Shown: piece after piece, positions 52,289 to 60,927 of the stretch
Layout of the letters: each line of letters begins with the position of its first letter
How positions within the stretch are numbered: position 1 is the stretch's first letter
NCBI GenBank assembly: GCA_021774625.1
Contig: JAJFIV010000034.1
Coordinates: 1-64,000 of the forward strand
Direction: 5' to 3'
From: Alphaproteobacteria bacterium
GTDB taxonomy: Bacteria > Pseudomonadota > Alphaproteobacteria > Sphingomonadales > JAKSBY01
DNA: 64,000 bases
Notes under the pieces: generated by a model
Told to the model about the DNA's origin: nothing
Databases searched by the model: none
What the model saw: only the letters and a program-made list of their open reading frames with translations
Made by a program: the position numbers and the translations under genes

Positions 52289-53527
52289 GTGGCGGATGAC
52301 TTGATCCTGTTCAGAAACGGTCTGCTGGTGGACGGCTCCGGGCCGGAGCCTGCGGGCGAGGTTGATGTGCTGGTGGAAGGCGGGCGCATCCGGGACGTCT
52401 CGGACAAGCCTCTCACCGCAAAGGGGGCCCGGATTCTGGAGCTGAATGGCCGGGCCATTATGCCGGGACTGATCGATCTTCATATCCACCCCTTTCTGAC
52501 CAAAATGAAACTTTCGGCGCTGGAAGACACCCCCATCACACTGGTCACGGCGCAGGCGACCGGTATCCTGAAAAAGGCGCTGGATCGCGGTTTTACCACA
52601 ATTCGCGATGCCGCGGGCGGCGACTGGGGCCTCAAACAGGCTGTTGAAGAAGGTTTGCTGGAAGGCCCGCGCATTTTCATTTCCGGCCGCGCCCTGTCGC
52701 AAACCGGCGGTCATGGCGATTTCCGCCGCCGCACCGACGATTCCATGATGTGCAGTTGCGGCAGCGCCCTTAATCTGACGTCCCGCGTTGCCGACGGCGT
52801 CGATCAGGTGCGCCATGCCGTGCGTGATGAAATGCGAAAAGGGGCCGATCAGATCAAGGTCATGGTTTCGGGCGGGGTGTCTTCGCCCTACGATCCGCTG
52901 GAAGGTTGCCAGTATTCCATGGAGGAGTTGGAAGCCATCGTTGACGAGGCCACCCGCTGGGGCACCTATGTACTGGCCCATGCCTATTCGGCGGAGGCGA
53001 TTACACGGGCGCTTCGGGCCGGGGTGCGTTCCATCGAGCACGGCAATCTGATTGATGAAGATGCGGCAAAACTGGTTGTCGAAAAGAACGCCTATGTCGT
53101 GCCGACACTCGTCGCCTATGAGGCGCTGGAAATGTATGCGGAACGGGAAGGCTATTCCGCCGCCATGCTGGATAAGCTTGATAAGGTTAAACAGGCCGGG
53201 CTGCGCTCGCTGGAAATCTGCCGGGCCGCCGGTGTTAAAATGGGTTTCGGCACCGACCTGATCGGCGATACCCATGATCTGCAGTCCCGTGAATTCCTGA
53301 TCCGGGCCGAAGCCCTGCCGGCCCATGAAATTATCGCTTCGGCAACCAGCGTGGGGGCGGAAATTTTGCGTCAGGAAGGGCAGCTTGGCGTTATTGCGCC
53401 GGGCGCCGTTGCCGATATTCTGATTGTGGACGGCAACCCGCTGGAAGACCTCAATCTTCTGCAGGATCAGGGCGCACATCTCAGCGTCATTATGAAGGCG
53501 GGCGCTTTCCACAAGAATAGACTTTAA
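52289..53527 (+). CDS. Metal-dependent amidohydrolase (imidazolonepropionase/prolidase-like)
   Basis: 412 residues, GTG start after AAGGGG. Metal-site residues are visible: His pair in LIDLHIHPF, the likely carboxylated Lys in ADQIKVMVSGG, His in VLAHAYS and SIEHGNL, and Asp in GFGTDLIGD. A TIM-barrel enzyme that hydrolyses an amide or dipeptide-like bond in the cytoplasm; relatives cleave Xaa-Pro or carbamate substrates. Tail ADILIVDGNPLEDL is typical. About 110 bases after the permease array on the same strand; co-transcription is possible but not shown. Confidence 0.88.
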   Translation: MADDLILFRNGLLVDGSGPEPAGEVDVLVEGGRIRDVSDKPLTAKGARILELNGRAIMPGLIDLHIHPFLTKMKLSALEDTPITLVTAQATGILKKALDRGFTTIRDAAGGDWGLKQAVEEGLLEGPRIFISGRALSQTGGHGDFRRRTDDSMMCSCGSALNLTSRVADGVDQVRHAVRDEMRKGADQIKVMVSGGVSSPYDPLEGCQYSMEELEAIVDEATRWGTYVLAHAYSAEAITRALRAGVRSIEHGNLIDEDAAKLVVEKNAYVVPTLVAYEALEMYAEREGYSAAMLDKLDKVKQAGLRSLEICRAAGVKMGFGTDLIGDTHDLQSREFLIRAEALPAHEIIASATSVGAEILRQEGQLGVIAPGAVADILIVDGNPLEDLNLLQDQGAHLSVIMKAGAFHKNRL

Positions 53528-53558
53528 GATCCACGGCCGGACGTTTGGGAAACAAGCG

Positions 53559-54980
53559 TCAACCCCGCAAATTTTTCCATGGCCCCCGGATCGCGAGGGT
53601 ATAACCGGGCGACTGGACATTGACGAACAGAGTGCCGCCGTCCGGCGAGAAACAGGCGCCGCAGAACTCGCTTTTGTCCGCATGGGCGTTGCGGGCGATA
53701 TTGTAGATTTCACCGGTCGGCGTCAGACCACGCAGATATTGCTCGCCGCGGCCGTCTTCGCACAGGATCAGATCGCCCCACGGGGCGACCGCGAGATTGT
53801 CACACATATCCAGTGTATCGGCGCCGGGACTTTCATATAAGAGCGTCAGGGTTCCCGGCGCGTTCCGTTCGGACGTCTTGCCTTCCTCGGGCCCCGGCCT
53901 GTAGCGCCATACCTGCCCCAGCATTTTGGGCCCGCCCGCGGTGCAGTTAAAGTATATTTCGCCCTGCGAATTGGGCCCGGTACGGCCGTAATCCATGCCT
54001 TCGCCGCGGGCAAACAGCGCCGCGCCCGCCTGATGGCCACGGAGACGGAGATCGGCATCGGGCGCTTCGACATCCTCGAGGTCGATCCAGTTGGCCTCGA
54101 AGGTCTGCCCCGCGGCGATGCGGTCCTCTCCGGCCGCCCCCCAGTCAATCGGCCAGTTGCGGGTGTCTGCCGATTTCCAGCCGCGAAGCGCCAGCGCCTG
54201 CAATTTCCCGCCCTGCGCAAGGTCTTTCCGGGTGTTGGGCAGAAACCGGTAAAACAGCGCATCGGAGGAATCTTCCGTCAGATAGACAATATCGGTTTCC
54301 GGATCGACCGCGGCGGCTTCATGCACGAACCGGCCCATGGCCTTGAGCGGGACGGCATCCACCGGGCCCGTCGCATTGGCGGGAACCTCGAACACAAAGC
54401 CGTGCGGCTTCATCGCGCCACTGCCGGGCGCAGCGATATTTTCCTCGCAGGTCAGCCAGGTGCCCCAGGGCGTCCGCCCGCCGGCGCAATTGGTGGAGGT
54501 GCCGGCGAGGGCGAGAAAATCGCGATCCAGTTTCTGGTTGCCAAGGTCGTAATGCGCAATGGTCACGCCGCCAAGGAAGGGCGTGCCATCGTTCCGCCGG
54601 TCATAAAGCTGCGCATCCGTCAACCGGGACAAAAGCGCATGATCGGGTCCAAAGGCGCCGCCGCTGTTGTTGCGCGGGTGTATTTCATGATTGCGCACCA
54701 GAATGCATTTACTGGCATCCGCCGGATTTGCAAAACAGGCCATCCCGTCATGACTTGACGGGCGGAAAAACCCGTCCGACATTGTGCCGCCGGTCTCGGA
54801 AAAAACCGTATAGGAAAATCCTGGAGGCAAATCGAGAATGCCGCCCGGTGTTGGAGAAAGCGCTCCGCTCTCCTGTGCCCGCAGGACGCCGCCCTGTTGC
54901 GCCAGATAACCAAGTGAAGAGTAAGCCAGAGCCGTAGCCGAGGCTGATTTCAGAAAAAACCGCCGTGAAAAATGGATCAT
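53559..54980 (-). CDS. PhoX-like (DUF839) Tat-exported phosphatase family protein
   Basis: 473 residues. Perfect Tat motif SRRFFLK followed by a hydrophobic h-region. Mature domain with NHEIHPRNN, TWLTCEENI, GRFVHEAAAVDPETDIVYLTEDS, GEIYFNCTAGG, LCEDGRG and FCGACFSPDGGTLFVNVQSPG, the PhoX/DUF839 beta-propeller pattern. Known PhoX enzymes are Ca/Fe-dependent alkaline phosphatases in the periplasm that release phosphate. Tat export fits cofactor loading in the cytoplasm. No Pho box found nearby by eye. Confidence 0.9.
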   Translation of the reverse strand: MIHFSRRFFLKSASATALAYSSLGYLAQQGGVLRAQESGALSPTPGGILDLPPGFSYTVFSETGGTMSDGFFRPSSHDGMACFANPADASKCILVRNHEIHPRNNSGGAFGPDHALLSRLTDAQLYDRRNDGTPFLGGVTIAHYDLGNQKLDRDFLALAGTSTNCAGGRTPWGTWLTCEENIAAPGSGAMKPHGFVFEVPANATGPVDAVPLKAMGRFVHEAAAVDPETDIVYLTEDSSDALFYRFLPNTRKDLAQGGKLQALALRGWKSADTRNWPIDWGAAGEDRIAAGQTFEANWIDLEDVEAPDADLRLRGHQAGAALFARGEGMDYGRTGPNSQGEIYFNCTAGGPKMLGQVWRYRPGPEEGKTSERNAPGTLTLLYESPGADTLDMCDNLAVAPWGDLILCEDGRGEQYLRGLTPTGEIYNIARNAHADKSEFCGACFSPDGGTLFVNVQSPGYTLAIRGPWKNLRG

Positions 54981-55091
54981 AATATCCCCGTTGCAGAGCC
55001 GAAGCCCTTCATGTCGCTGTCTTTTGGCTTTTATTGCCGGGATATTACTCCGATTTTGACCGCGCGTCCATGCGGCATTTGGGTCCGGACC

Positions 55092-55511
55092 CTACTCAGG
55101 AAGGTGTTCGGTGCCCACAGTCCGGCAAGCCCTGATCAGGCCTTTATCATGTGTGGCAAGCGGCAGATTGAGACGCATGGCGATGTCCAGATAGGTTGCA
55201 TCATACACACTGAGCTTTTCAGTTCTCGCCAGTTCGGCAATGGCCCCGAAAATCCTGGTGCCGGCAATTTCCTCTATTGAAATCGGCAGCGCGGCCAGCA
55301 GTTCCAGATTATTAGCCATCTGCGTCCGGGTGATCCGCCTCCGCCGTTCCGCCATCACCATGACATTGGCAATTTCCTGCATCCAAAGCACTGGCACGAT
55401 GGCGCCATAATCCCTCAACCGGTCCAGCAGGGCATCGCTTTCTGTTGTGGCTTCATCCTCAAAACACCAGGATACGGCAATGGAACAGTCGAGAATAAAT
55501 GCCGTGCTCAT
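55092..55511 (-). CDS. PIN-domain toxin (VapC-like)
   Basis: 139 residues. Acidic active-site residues typical of PIN ribonucleases: Asp in FILDCSIAVSW, Glu in WMQEIANVMV, Asp in LSVYDATYLDIA and Asp in LATHDKGL. The S-V-Y-D-A-x-Y pattern is a hallmark. Such toxins cut tRNA or rRNA. Its start overlaps the antitoxin stop by 4 bases. Confidence 0.9.
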   Translation of the reverse strand: MSTAFILDCSIAVSWCFEDEATTESDALLDRLRDYGAIVPVLWMQEIANVMVMAERRRRITRTQMANNLELLAALPISIEEIAGTRIFGAIAELARTEKLSVYDATYLDIAMRLNLPLATHDKGLIRACRTVGTEHLPE

Positions 55512-55747
55512 GCCCGGCCCTTGTCCCGCAATTCTTTCCAGGACAGGCCGCCAAGGGTTGCGCCGGCCCTGTTTTTTCTGAGGGCGGAGATGGTTTCGTC
55601 CATATCAGCGTGCGCGGCCTGCTCAAAGGGCACCAAACGCGCAATGGCCTTGCCATGGCGGGTGATGGTGATTTCCTCGCCCCGCGCCACTTTCTCCAAA
55701 AGGGCGGATAAATGGGTTTTGGCCTCAAAGGCCCCGACTTTTGTCAT
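55508..55747 (-). CDS. Phd/YefM-family antitoxin
   Basis: 79 residues: MTKVGAFEAKTHLSALLEKVARGEEITITRHGKAIARLVP is the complete Phd/YefM DNA-binding domain; the C-terminal half (MDETISALRKNRAGATLGGLSWKEL) would bind and block the PIN toxin. It represses its own operon; a long inverted repeat lies just upstream. Shine-Dalgarno AGGTAAAT. Confidence 0.92.
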   Translation of the reverse strand: MTKVGAFEAKTHLSALLEKVARGEEITITRHGKAIARLVPFEQAAHADMDETISALRKNRAGATLGGLSWKELRDKGRA

Positions 55748-55760
55748 GATATTTACCTAT

Positions 55761-55797
55761 TTAATTTAAACCAGTTTAACAGACTGGTTTAAATTAA
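55761..55797. promoter_or_regulatory. Operator-like inverted repeat upstream of the Phd/PIN pair
   Basis: Perfect 15-bp arms TTAATTTAAACCAGT (55761-55775) and ACTGGTTTAAATTAA (55783-55797) around a 7-base spacer, 14 bases before the antitoxin ATG. The position and symmetry fit autorepression by the antitoxin/toxin complex. Confidence 0.8.
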
Positions 55798-55938
55798 GCA
55801 AATAGCCATAAGGGTGAATCTTACCGGGAGCCAGCAATCGCTCCATATCATCAATCCGTCGATTCCCGGTTGCAGATTTGGGGCGGCTGCTGGTAGGCTT
55901 GGGCAGGAAAATTCAACCTCAGCGGGGAGACACTTCAA

Positions 55939-58152
55939 ATGCGCAATACTCTACTTACTACGGTCAGTGCTTTGGCTCTGACACTAACCGCAGCCTGTTC
56001 CGAGCAGTCAGCCACCAATGAAACAGCTGAAAATGAGGCGGCGGATACGGAAATGGCGGATGCCGACAGTATGACCCATGACAATGTGCTGATGGCGGAA
56101 TGGACCGGGCCTTATGGCGGGGTTCCGGCCTTTGACAAGGCGGAGCTTGCGGATTTGAAACCGGCGCTTGAGGCGGGCATGGCAGTGAACCTTGCCGAGA
56201 TTGACGCCATCGCTGGCAATCCCGAAGCCCCAACCTTTGAAAATACGATTGTGGCGCTGGAGCGGACCGGGGACGAACTTGGCCGGACCTTTACCTATTG
56301 GGGTATCTGGAGCGCCAATATGTCGACGCCGGAATTTCGCGAAATCCAGCGGGAAATGGCGCCGAAACTTTCGGCCTTCCGGTCCAAAATCACCCAGAAT
56401 CAGGCGCTGTTTGAGCGGGTAAAGGCGGTCTATGAAAGCGATGAGATGAAGTCTCTCCGTCCCGACCAGCAGCGGCTGGTGTGGCTGACCTATGACGGTT
56501 TCGCCAGCAATGGCGCGACATTGGAAGGCGCGGCAAAGGAACGCTACGCCGCCATTAACCAGCGGCTCGCGGAACTGCATACAAAATTTGCCAATAATGT
56601 TCTGGCCGATGAGGAAGGCTATGTCCTTTATATCAGCGAAGATCAGCTTGGCGGGCTTGCGGCTTCCTTCGTTCAGGCGGCCGCCGCCGCAGCCTCGTCG
56701 CGTGACCATGACGGCGAGTACGCCATCACCAACACCCGCTCCTCGATGGACCCGTTCCTGACCTTTTCCGATGAGCGGGATTTGCGCGAACAGGTCTGGC
56801 GCACCTATTACAGCCGCGGCGACAATGCCGACGAGCACGACAACAACGCGATCATGGCGGAAATTCTCCAATTGCGGGACGAGCGGGTGAAACTGCTGGG
56901 TTATGAGAATTATGCCGCCTGGCGTCTGCAGAACCGCATGGCCAAAGAACCCGCCAACGCGCTTGCGCTGATGGAAGCCGTTTGGCCCGCCGCCATTGCG
57001 AGGGTTGAGGAAGAAGTCGCCGACATGCAGGCCATAGCCGATGCCGAAGCGGCCGGAATCACAATCGCGCCCTGGGATTACCGCTATTATGCGGAAAAGG
57101 TGCGGAAGGCAAAATACGACCTCGATTCCGATGAAGTGAAGCAATATCTGCAACTGGATAAATTACAGCAAGCCATGTTCTTTGTCGCCGGCGAATTGTT
57201 CAATTTTAATTTTGAACCGGTGCCTGAAGGCGCCGTCCCGGTCTTCCAAGAAGATGTGGATGTGTTCGAGGTGACCGACAAGACCTCGGGCGAGCATATC
57301 GGGCTCTGGTATATCGACCCCTTTGCCCGGCCCGGCAAACGTTCCGGCGCCTGGGCCACGTCCTACCGCAGCCATACCACCTATGACGGCAGGGAAACCG
57401 TGCTGGCCTCCAACAATTCCAATTTCATCAAGGCCGCGCCCGGCGAGCCGATTCTGGTTTCCTGGGACGACGCGGAAACCTTTTTCCATGAATTCGGCCA
57501 TGCGCTGCATTCGCTGTCGTCAAAAGTGGTCTATCCCACCCTGAATGGCGGCGTTCGGGATTATACCGAGTTTCATTCCCAATTGCTGGAACGCTGGCTG
57601 GCGACCGATCCGGTGATCGAGAATTATCTCGTCCATCACGAAACCGGCGAGCCCATGCCGGCGGAACTGGTGCAGAAAATCAAGAATGCGGCAACCTTCA
57701 ATCAGGGTTTTGCGACGACTGAGTATCTCGCCTCCGCCCTGGTCGATATGCGTTTTCATATGACCGATCCCGCCGGGATTGATCCGGACGCCTTCGAGCG
57801 GGAGGCGCTTGCCGCCCTCAATATGCCTGATGAAATCGTCATGCGGCACCGCAGCCCGCATTTCAGCCATATCTTTTCCGGCGAGGGGTATTCGGCGGGT
57901 TATTACGGCTATATGTGGGCCGATGTCCTGACCTCGGATGCGGCGGAAGCCTTCGCTGAAGCGCCCGGCGGCTTTTACGATAAGGATGTCGCCAAAAAGC
58001 TGGTGGATCATCTTTTCGCGGTCCGCAATGCGGTTGATCCGGCGCAAGCCTACCGCGCCTTTCGCGGCCGGGATGCCAATATCGAAGCCCTGATGCGGGA
58101 CCGTGGTTTCCCGGTCCCGGATGATAGTGGCGCTGAATCCGAAACGGATTAA
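55939..58152 (+). CDS. M3-family metallopeptidase, lipoprotein (peptidyl-dipeptidase Dcp-like)
   Basis: 737 residues. Signal peptide with lipobox LTAAC (lipidated Cys near residue 20), an acidic Glu/Ala/Asp-rich linker, then the all-helical M3 fold. Zinc motif HEFGH at 517-521 within FFHEFGHALHSL, the second Glu after FNQGFATTEYLAS and the late GEGYSAGYYGYMWADVL. Dcp removes C-terminal dipeptides. A lipobox places it at a membrane in the periplasm, unlike cytoplasmic Dcp of E. coli. Start after GGGGAGA. Confidence 0.93.
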   Translation: MRNTLLTTVSALALTLTAACSEQSATNETAENEAADTEMADADSMTHDNVLMAEWTGPYGGVPAFDKAELADLKPALEAGMAVNLAEIDAIAGNPEAPTFENTIVALERTGDELGRTFTYWGIWSANMSTPEFREIQREMAPKLSAFRSKITQNQALFERVKAVYESDEMKSLRPDQQRLVWLTYDGFASNGATLEGAAKERYAAINQRLAELHTKFANNVLADEEGYVLYISEDQLGGLAASFVQAAAAAASSRDHDGEYAITNTRSSMDPFLTFSDERDLREQVWRTYYSRGDNADEHDNNAIMAEILQLRDERVKLLGYENYAAWRLQNRMAKEPANALALMEAVWPAAIARVEEEVADMQAIADAEAAGITIAPWDYRYYAEKVRKAKYDLDSDEVKQYLQLDKLQQAMFFVAGELFNFNFEPVPEGAVPVFQEDVDVFEVTDKTSGEHIGLWYIDPFARPGKRSGAWATSYRSHTTYDGRETVLASNNSNFIKAAPGEPILVSWDDAETFFHEFGHALHSLSSKVVYPTLNGGVRDYTEFHSQLLERWLATDPVIENYLVHHETGEPMPAELVQKIKNAATFNQGFATTEYLASALVDMRFHMTDPAGIDPDAFEREALAALNMPDEIVMRHRSPHFSHIFSGEGYSAGYYGYMWADVLTSDAAEAFAEAPGGFYDKDVAKKLVDHLFAVRNAVDPAQAYRAFRGRDANIEALMRDRGFPVPDDSGAESETD

Positions 58153-58157
58153 TTGTT

Positions 58158-58574
58158 TTGGCGGCGCTTAAGACGCAACCGAATGATGCCAGTGTTGATG
58201 ATTTTCTCACGGGCATCCCGGATGAGCGCCGCCGCAGGGAGACGCGAACCATCAAGGAGATGATGCAGCGCCTCACAGGCGAGCCGCCCACCATGTGGGG
58301 GCCGGGCATTATCGGCTTTGGCAGCTACCACTATAAATATGACAGCGGCCGGGAAGGCGACTGGTTTCTCACCGGCGTATCGCCCCGCAAGCAGTCACTC
58401 ACCGTCTATATCATGCCGGGGTTCAAGAATTATGACGCTCTCATGGCCCGGCTTGGCAAGCATAAAACCGGGGTCTCCTGTCTTTACATCAACAAACTGG
58501 ATAACGTGGATTTGGCCGTGCTGGAAGAGCTGATCAATCTCTCCGTCAAGCGCATGAGGGAGAAATATGGCTGA
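58158..58574 (+). CDS. DUF1801 domain protein
   Basis: 138 residues starting at TTG five bases after the peptidase gene. MWGPGIIGFGSYHYKYDSGREGDWFLTGVSPRKQSLTVYIMPGF and LGKHKTGVSCLYINKLDNVDLAVLEELI are typical of DUF1801, a small alpha/beta fold related to YdhG. Function unknown. The last third is repeated 938 bases downstream in a 100-bp direct repeat (99 of 100 identical). Confidence 0.85.
   Translation: MAALKTQPNDASVDDFLTGIPDERRRRETRTIKEMMQRLTGEPPTMWGPGIIGFGSYHYKYDSGREGDWFLTGVSPRKQSLTVYIMPGFKNYDALMARLGKHKTGVSCLYINKLDNVDLAVLEELINLSVKRMREKYG
58447..58546 (+). repeat. 100-bp direct repeat, copy 1 (inside DUF1801 gene)
   Basis: Bases 58447-58546 and 59385-59484 match at 99 of 100 positions; the only difference is G at 58480 versus A at 59418. 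Flanking bases differ on both sides. Confidence 0.97.
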
Positions 58575-58621
58575 ATTTAATGGGACATGGCCCTAATAGA
58601 AAAGCATGGCCAATATAAAAC

Positions 58622-58650
58622 AAAAAGCCGCGGCTCCAAGAACCGCGGCT
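58622..58650 (-). terminator. Rho-independent terminator of the PEP-CTERM gene
   Basis: On the minus strand, GCCGCGG / CCGCGGC (7 bp) with a 9-base loop, followed by TTTTTG and further T's. It lies about 24 bases after the PEP-CTERM stop. Confidence 0.88.
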
Positions 58651-58673
58651 AACTTCTGGAAAGTAAAACAGGA

Positions 58674-59237
58674 TCAGGCTGTCTTGCGCCGGCGTATCGC
58701 CCCAAGACCAAGCAGACCGAAACCAAACAACGCCAATGTGGCCGGTACCGGAATATGCTGCGCCTGGATCAGCAAGTGAAGAGACCCCTCAATCGGAAGG
58801 CCGGCGAAATTCAGTTGGATAAAGTCATCACCGAAATTGGCGCGGCTGTCGTTCCAGCCGGTCACCGATGACGTGATTGTCAGACCGGTAATAATGCCGG
58901 GGCCATCGACCCAATCCAGATCACTGATCACCAGTCCGTTGAAATTCTGAACAAACCAGCTAGCATCAAGCCCAGCAAATTCAATCCAGATAGAGCTTTC
59001 TTCAATATCGACCGTATAGCAGGCAACGCCACAAATATTATTAATGGACGTTAAATCACCTGTCCCCGCCTCGACAGTAACCCAGACACTCGTATTTCCA
59101 AAATTAGGAACGCTGCCGAGTGACGGAGATTGGTGCTGCAACAAAACCTCATCACCGATCAGGCCCGCATTGGCGGTGCCCGTCATGGCCAGCGCCACCA
59201 CAACACCAGCCGCCAGATTCTTTACTATGCCTATCAT
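58674..59237 (-). CDS. PEP-CTERM sorting-signal protein
   Basis: 187 residues: signal peptide (KNLAAGVVVALAMTGTANA), a beta-rich secreted domain with a Cys pair (NNICGVACYTV), and the C-terminal sorting signal VPATLALFGFGLLGLGAIRRRKTA: short motif, hydrophobic helix, basic tail. In other bacteria exosortase cleaves here and anchors or exports the protein, often with exopolysaccharide. No exosortase lies in the window. The gene sits between the two 100-bp repeats. Confidence 0.88.
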   Translation of the reverse strand: MIGIVKNLAAGVVVALAMTGTANAGLIGDEVLLQHQSPSLGSVPNFGNTSVWVTVEAGTGDLTSINNICGVACYTVDIEESSIWIEFAGLDASWFVQNFNGLVISDLDWVDGPGIITGLTITSSVTGWNDSRANFGDDFIQLNFAGLPIEGSLHLLIQAQHIPVPATLALFGFGLLGLGAIRRRKTA

Positions 59238-59604
59238 TTATCCCTCCTACTACTTTGCCCGGAAACCTGTTGTTAACCTCAAGCAAATTTCATGCCATAC
59301 AAATTATCTATTGCAAAACAAGTGGTTGGTGAAATGCTCTGGTATGACGACTTCTAAACTGTAAAGAATTCCGACACCCTTATACCCGGCTTGGCAAGCA
59401 TAAAACCGGGGTCTCCTATCTTTACATCAACAAACTGGATAACGTGGATTTGGCCGTGCTGGAAGAGCTGATCAATCTCTCCGTTAGCCATTTACACCAA
59501 TTCACTTTTCCCCGGTTTTATGCTTTAATGGAGTGAGGGATTTGAAACTCCCTTTTTAATAACCGGCTGCAAAGACAGCCTGGTTGCGTGCAGGATAAAA
59601 TATC
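59238..59604. other. Intergenic stretch carrying the copy-2 repeat
   Basis: 367 bases without an intact gene. It holds the second copy of the 100-bp repeat (59385-59484), a truncated piece of the DUF1801 coding sequence, and a 16-bp inverted copy of part of it (59510-59525). No promoter for the following gene is convincing. Confidence 0.6.
59385..59484 (+). repeat. 100-bp direct repeat, copy 2 (DUF1801 fragment)
   Basis: Copy of 58447-58546 with one substitution (A at 59418). The downstream 16 bases CCCCGGTTTTATGCTT (59510-59525) are the exact reverse complement of 59396-59411 within this copy, so the region holds a direct and an inverted fragment of the same sequence. Confidence 0.97.
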
Positions 59605-59874
59605 ATGAGTAATAAAGGTCTGGCCCTGACAGTGGCCGCCGGGCTGTGTCTTGCTGTTCCGTTTCCCGGACATGAAGCAGCGGCCACCCCGCTTTCATCC
59701 CTCACTGTCAATGGCCGTTATTCGATAGACGGGAATAGCAACAATCCGGCCAACCCTGGCTGGGGCAGTACGGGGTCGCCTTTAATGATTTTGTTTTTGT
59801 TGACGGCGATGTGCGTAATGCGCATGCGCCGAGAGCACCGGCGACCTCTTGATCAACACCTGCGCCGGGCATGA
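59605..59874 (+). pseudogene. Probable broken exported protein (peroxidase-like start?)
   Basis: Open frame of 89 codons: signal peptide (MSNKGLALTVAAGLCLAVPFPGHEAAA) then SIDGNSNNPANPGWGSTGSPL, which loosely resembles the start of heme-peroxidase-family proteins (IDGxGNN..NP.WG..GTP). After about residue 56 the frame turns into low-quality sequence, while another frame reads YGVAFNDFVFVDGDVRNAHAPR before a stop. This suggests a frameshifted and truncated gene. Family assignment is weak. Confidence 0.4.
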
Positions 59875-60098
59875 AGAAAAATATGCAGATGGCGGAAAGA
59901 ATAAGTGATCCGACCCGCAGTGTAAGATCTCCTTCTTTTAAACGATGTGTGTGCCTGGAAGATCATTTTGCGGTGATTTGGTTGTGTGGCGCGACAAATG
60001 GCAGGAATTAATGTATAATCGCCGGATCGTTGCGGATTGCGACGGTTCAAAATTCATCTGTGCCGCATCCGCATCAAACCATATTAGGGAAATGTATT

Positions 60099-60899
60099 AT
60101 GGCGCTCGAAAATATCCATACCCATGCCCATCAGGCGGCAAATGAAAATGACGTGATTATCCGGCGCATTGACATGGCGGATATCAGGGAAGCCCTTGCC
60201 AAAGGGCGCGAAGACTTTATGGCGATGCCGAGCCATGTTGTGTTCATCAGCATCATTTATCCCATTCTCGGGCTGCTGCTGAGCCGCTTCGCTTTCGGCT
60301 ATGACATGCTGCCGATTATTTTTCCGCTGATTTCCGGCTTTGCCCTGGTCGGGCCCATTGCGGCCATCGGCCTTTATGAACTCAGCCGCCGCCGGGAGCA
60401 GGGGCTGGAGACCGGCTGGAAACAGGCCTTCAGTGTGCTGCGGTCCCCCGCCATAGGCTCCATTATCCTTGTCAGTCTGGTTTTGATGTCGATTTTTGTT
60501 GTCTGGCTGTCGGTCGCATTAATGATTTACGATTACACATTCGGCGGTGCGGTCCCGGCCTCCGTCGAGGCGTTTCTGCGCGCGGTTCTCACAACGCCGG
60601 CCGGCTGGACTTTGATTATTGCCGGCACCGGCGTCGGCTTTCTCTTTGCTGTGGTGGCGTTGATGGTAGGGGCCGTATCTTTTCCGCTGCTTCTGGACCG
60701 CAGGGTGGGTGCAGCGGAGGCCATGCATATTTCGGCCCGCGCGGTTTTGAAAAACCCGGCCATGATGGCCGTCTGGGGCTTTATAGTGGCGGCGCTGCTG
60801 GTGATTGGCTCACTGCCATTCCTGGTTGGGCTGGCCCTTGTGCTCCCCGTCCTTGGCCACGCCACCTGGCATCTCTATCGGCGGCTGGTTGCCGGTTAG
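60099..60899 (+). CDS. DUF2189 integral membrane protein
   Basis: 266 residues. MADIREALAKGREDFMAMPSHVVFISIIYPILGLLLSRFAFGYDMLPIIFPLISGFALVGPIAAIGLYELSRRREQGLE is the conserved DUF2189 core, followed by further hydrophobic segments (about six in all). Function unknown. The start at 60099 follows AGGGAAATG; the longer frame from 60030 is not conserved-looking. Confidence 0.88.
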   Translation: MALENIHTHAHQAANENDVIIRRIDMADIREALAKGREDFMAMPSHVVFISIIYPILGLLLSRFAFGYDMLPIIFPLISGFALVGPIAAIGLYELSRRREQGLETGWKQAFSVLRSPAIGSIILVSLVLMSIFVVWLSVALMIYDYTFGGAVPASVEAFLRAVLTTPAGWTLIIAGTGVGFLFAVVALMVGAVSFPLLLDRRVGAAEAMHISARAVLKNPAMMAVWGFIVAALLVIGSLPFLVGLALVLPVLGHATWHLYRRLVAG

Positions 60900-60927
60900 T
60901 TTTTATCCGGCTGCTCCGCGCTCCGTC

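Noticed and set aside
52133-53713. 526-codon minus-strand frame
   Set aside because: Covers the amidohydrolase on the other strand, whose metal-site motifs are complete; the antisense frame shows none.
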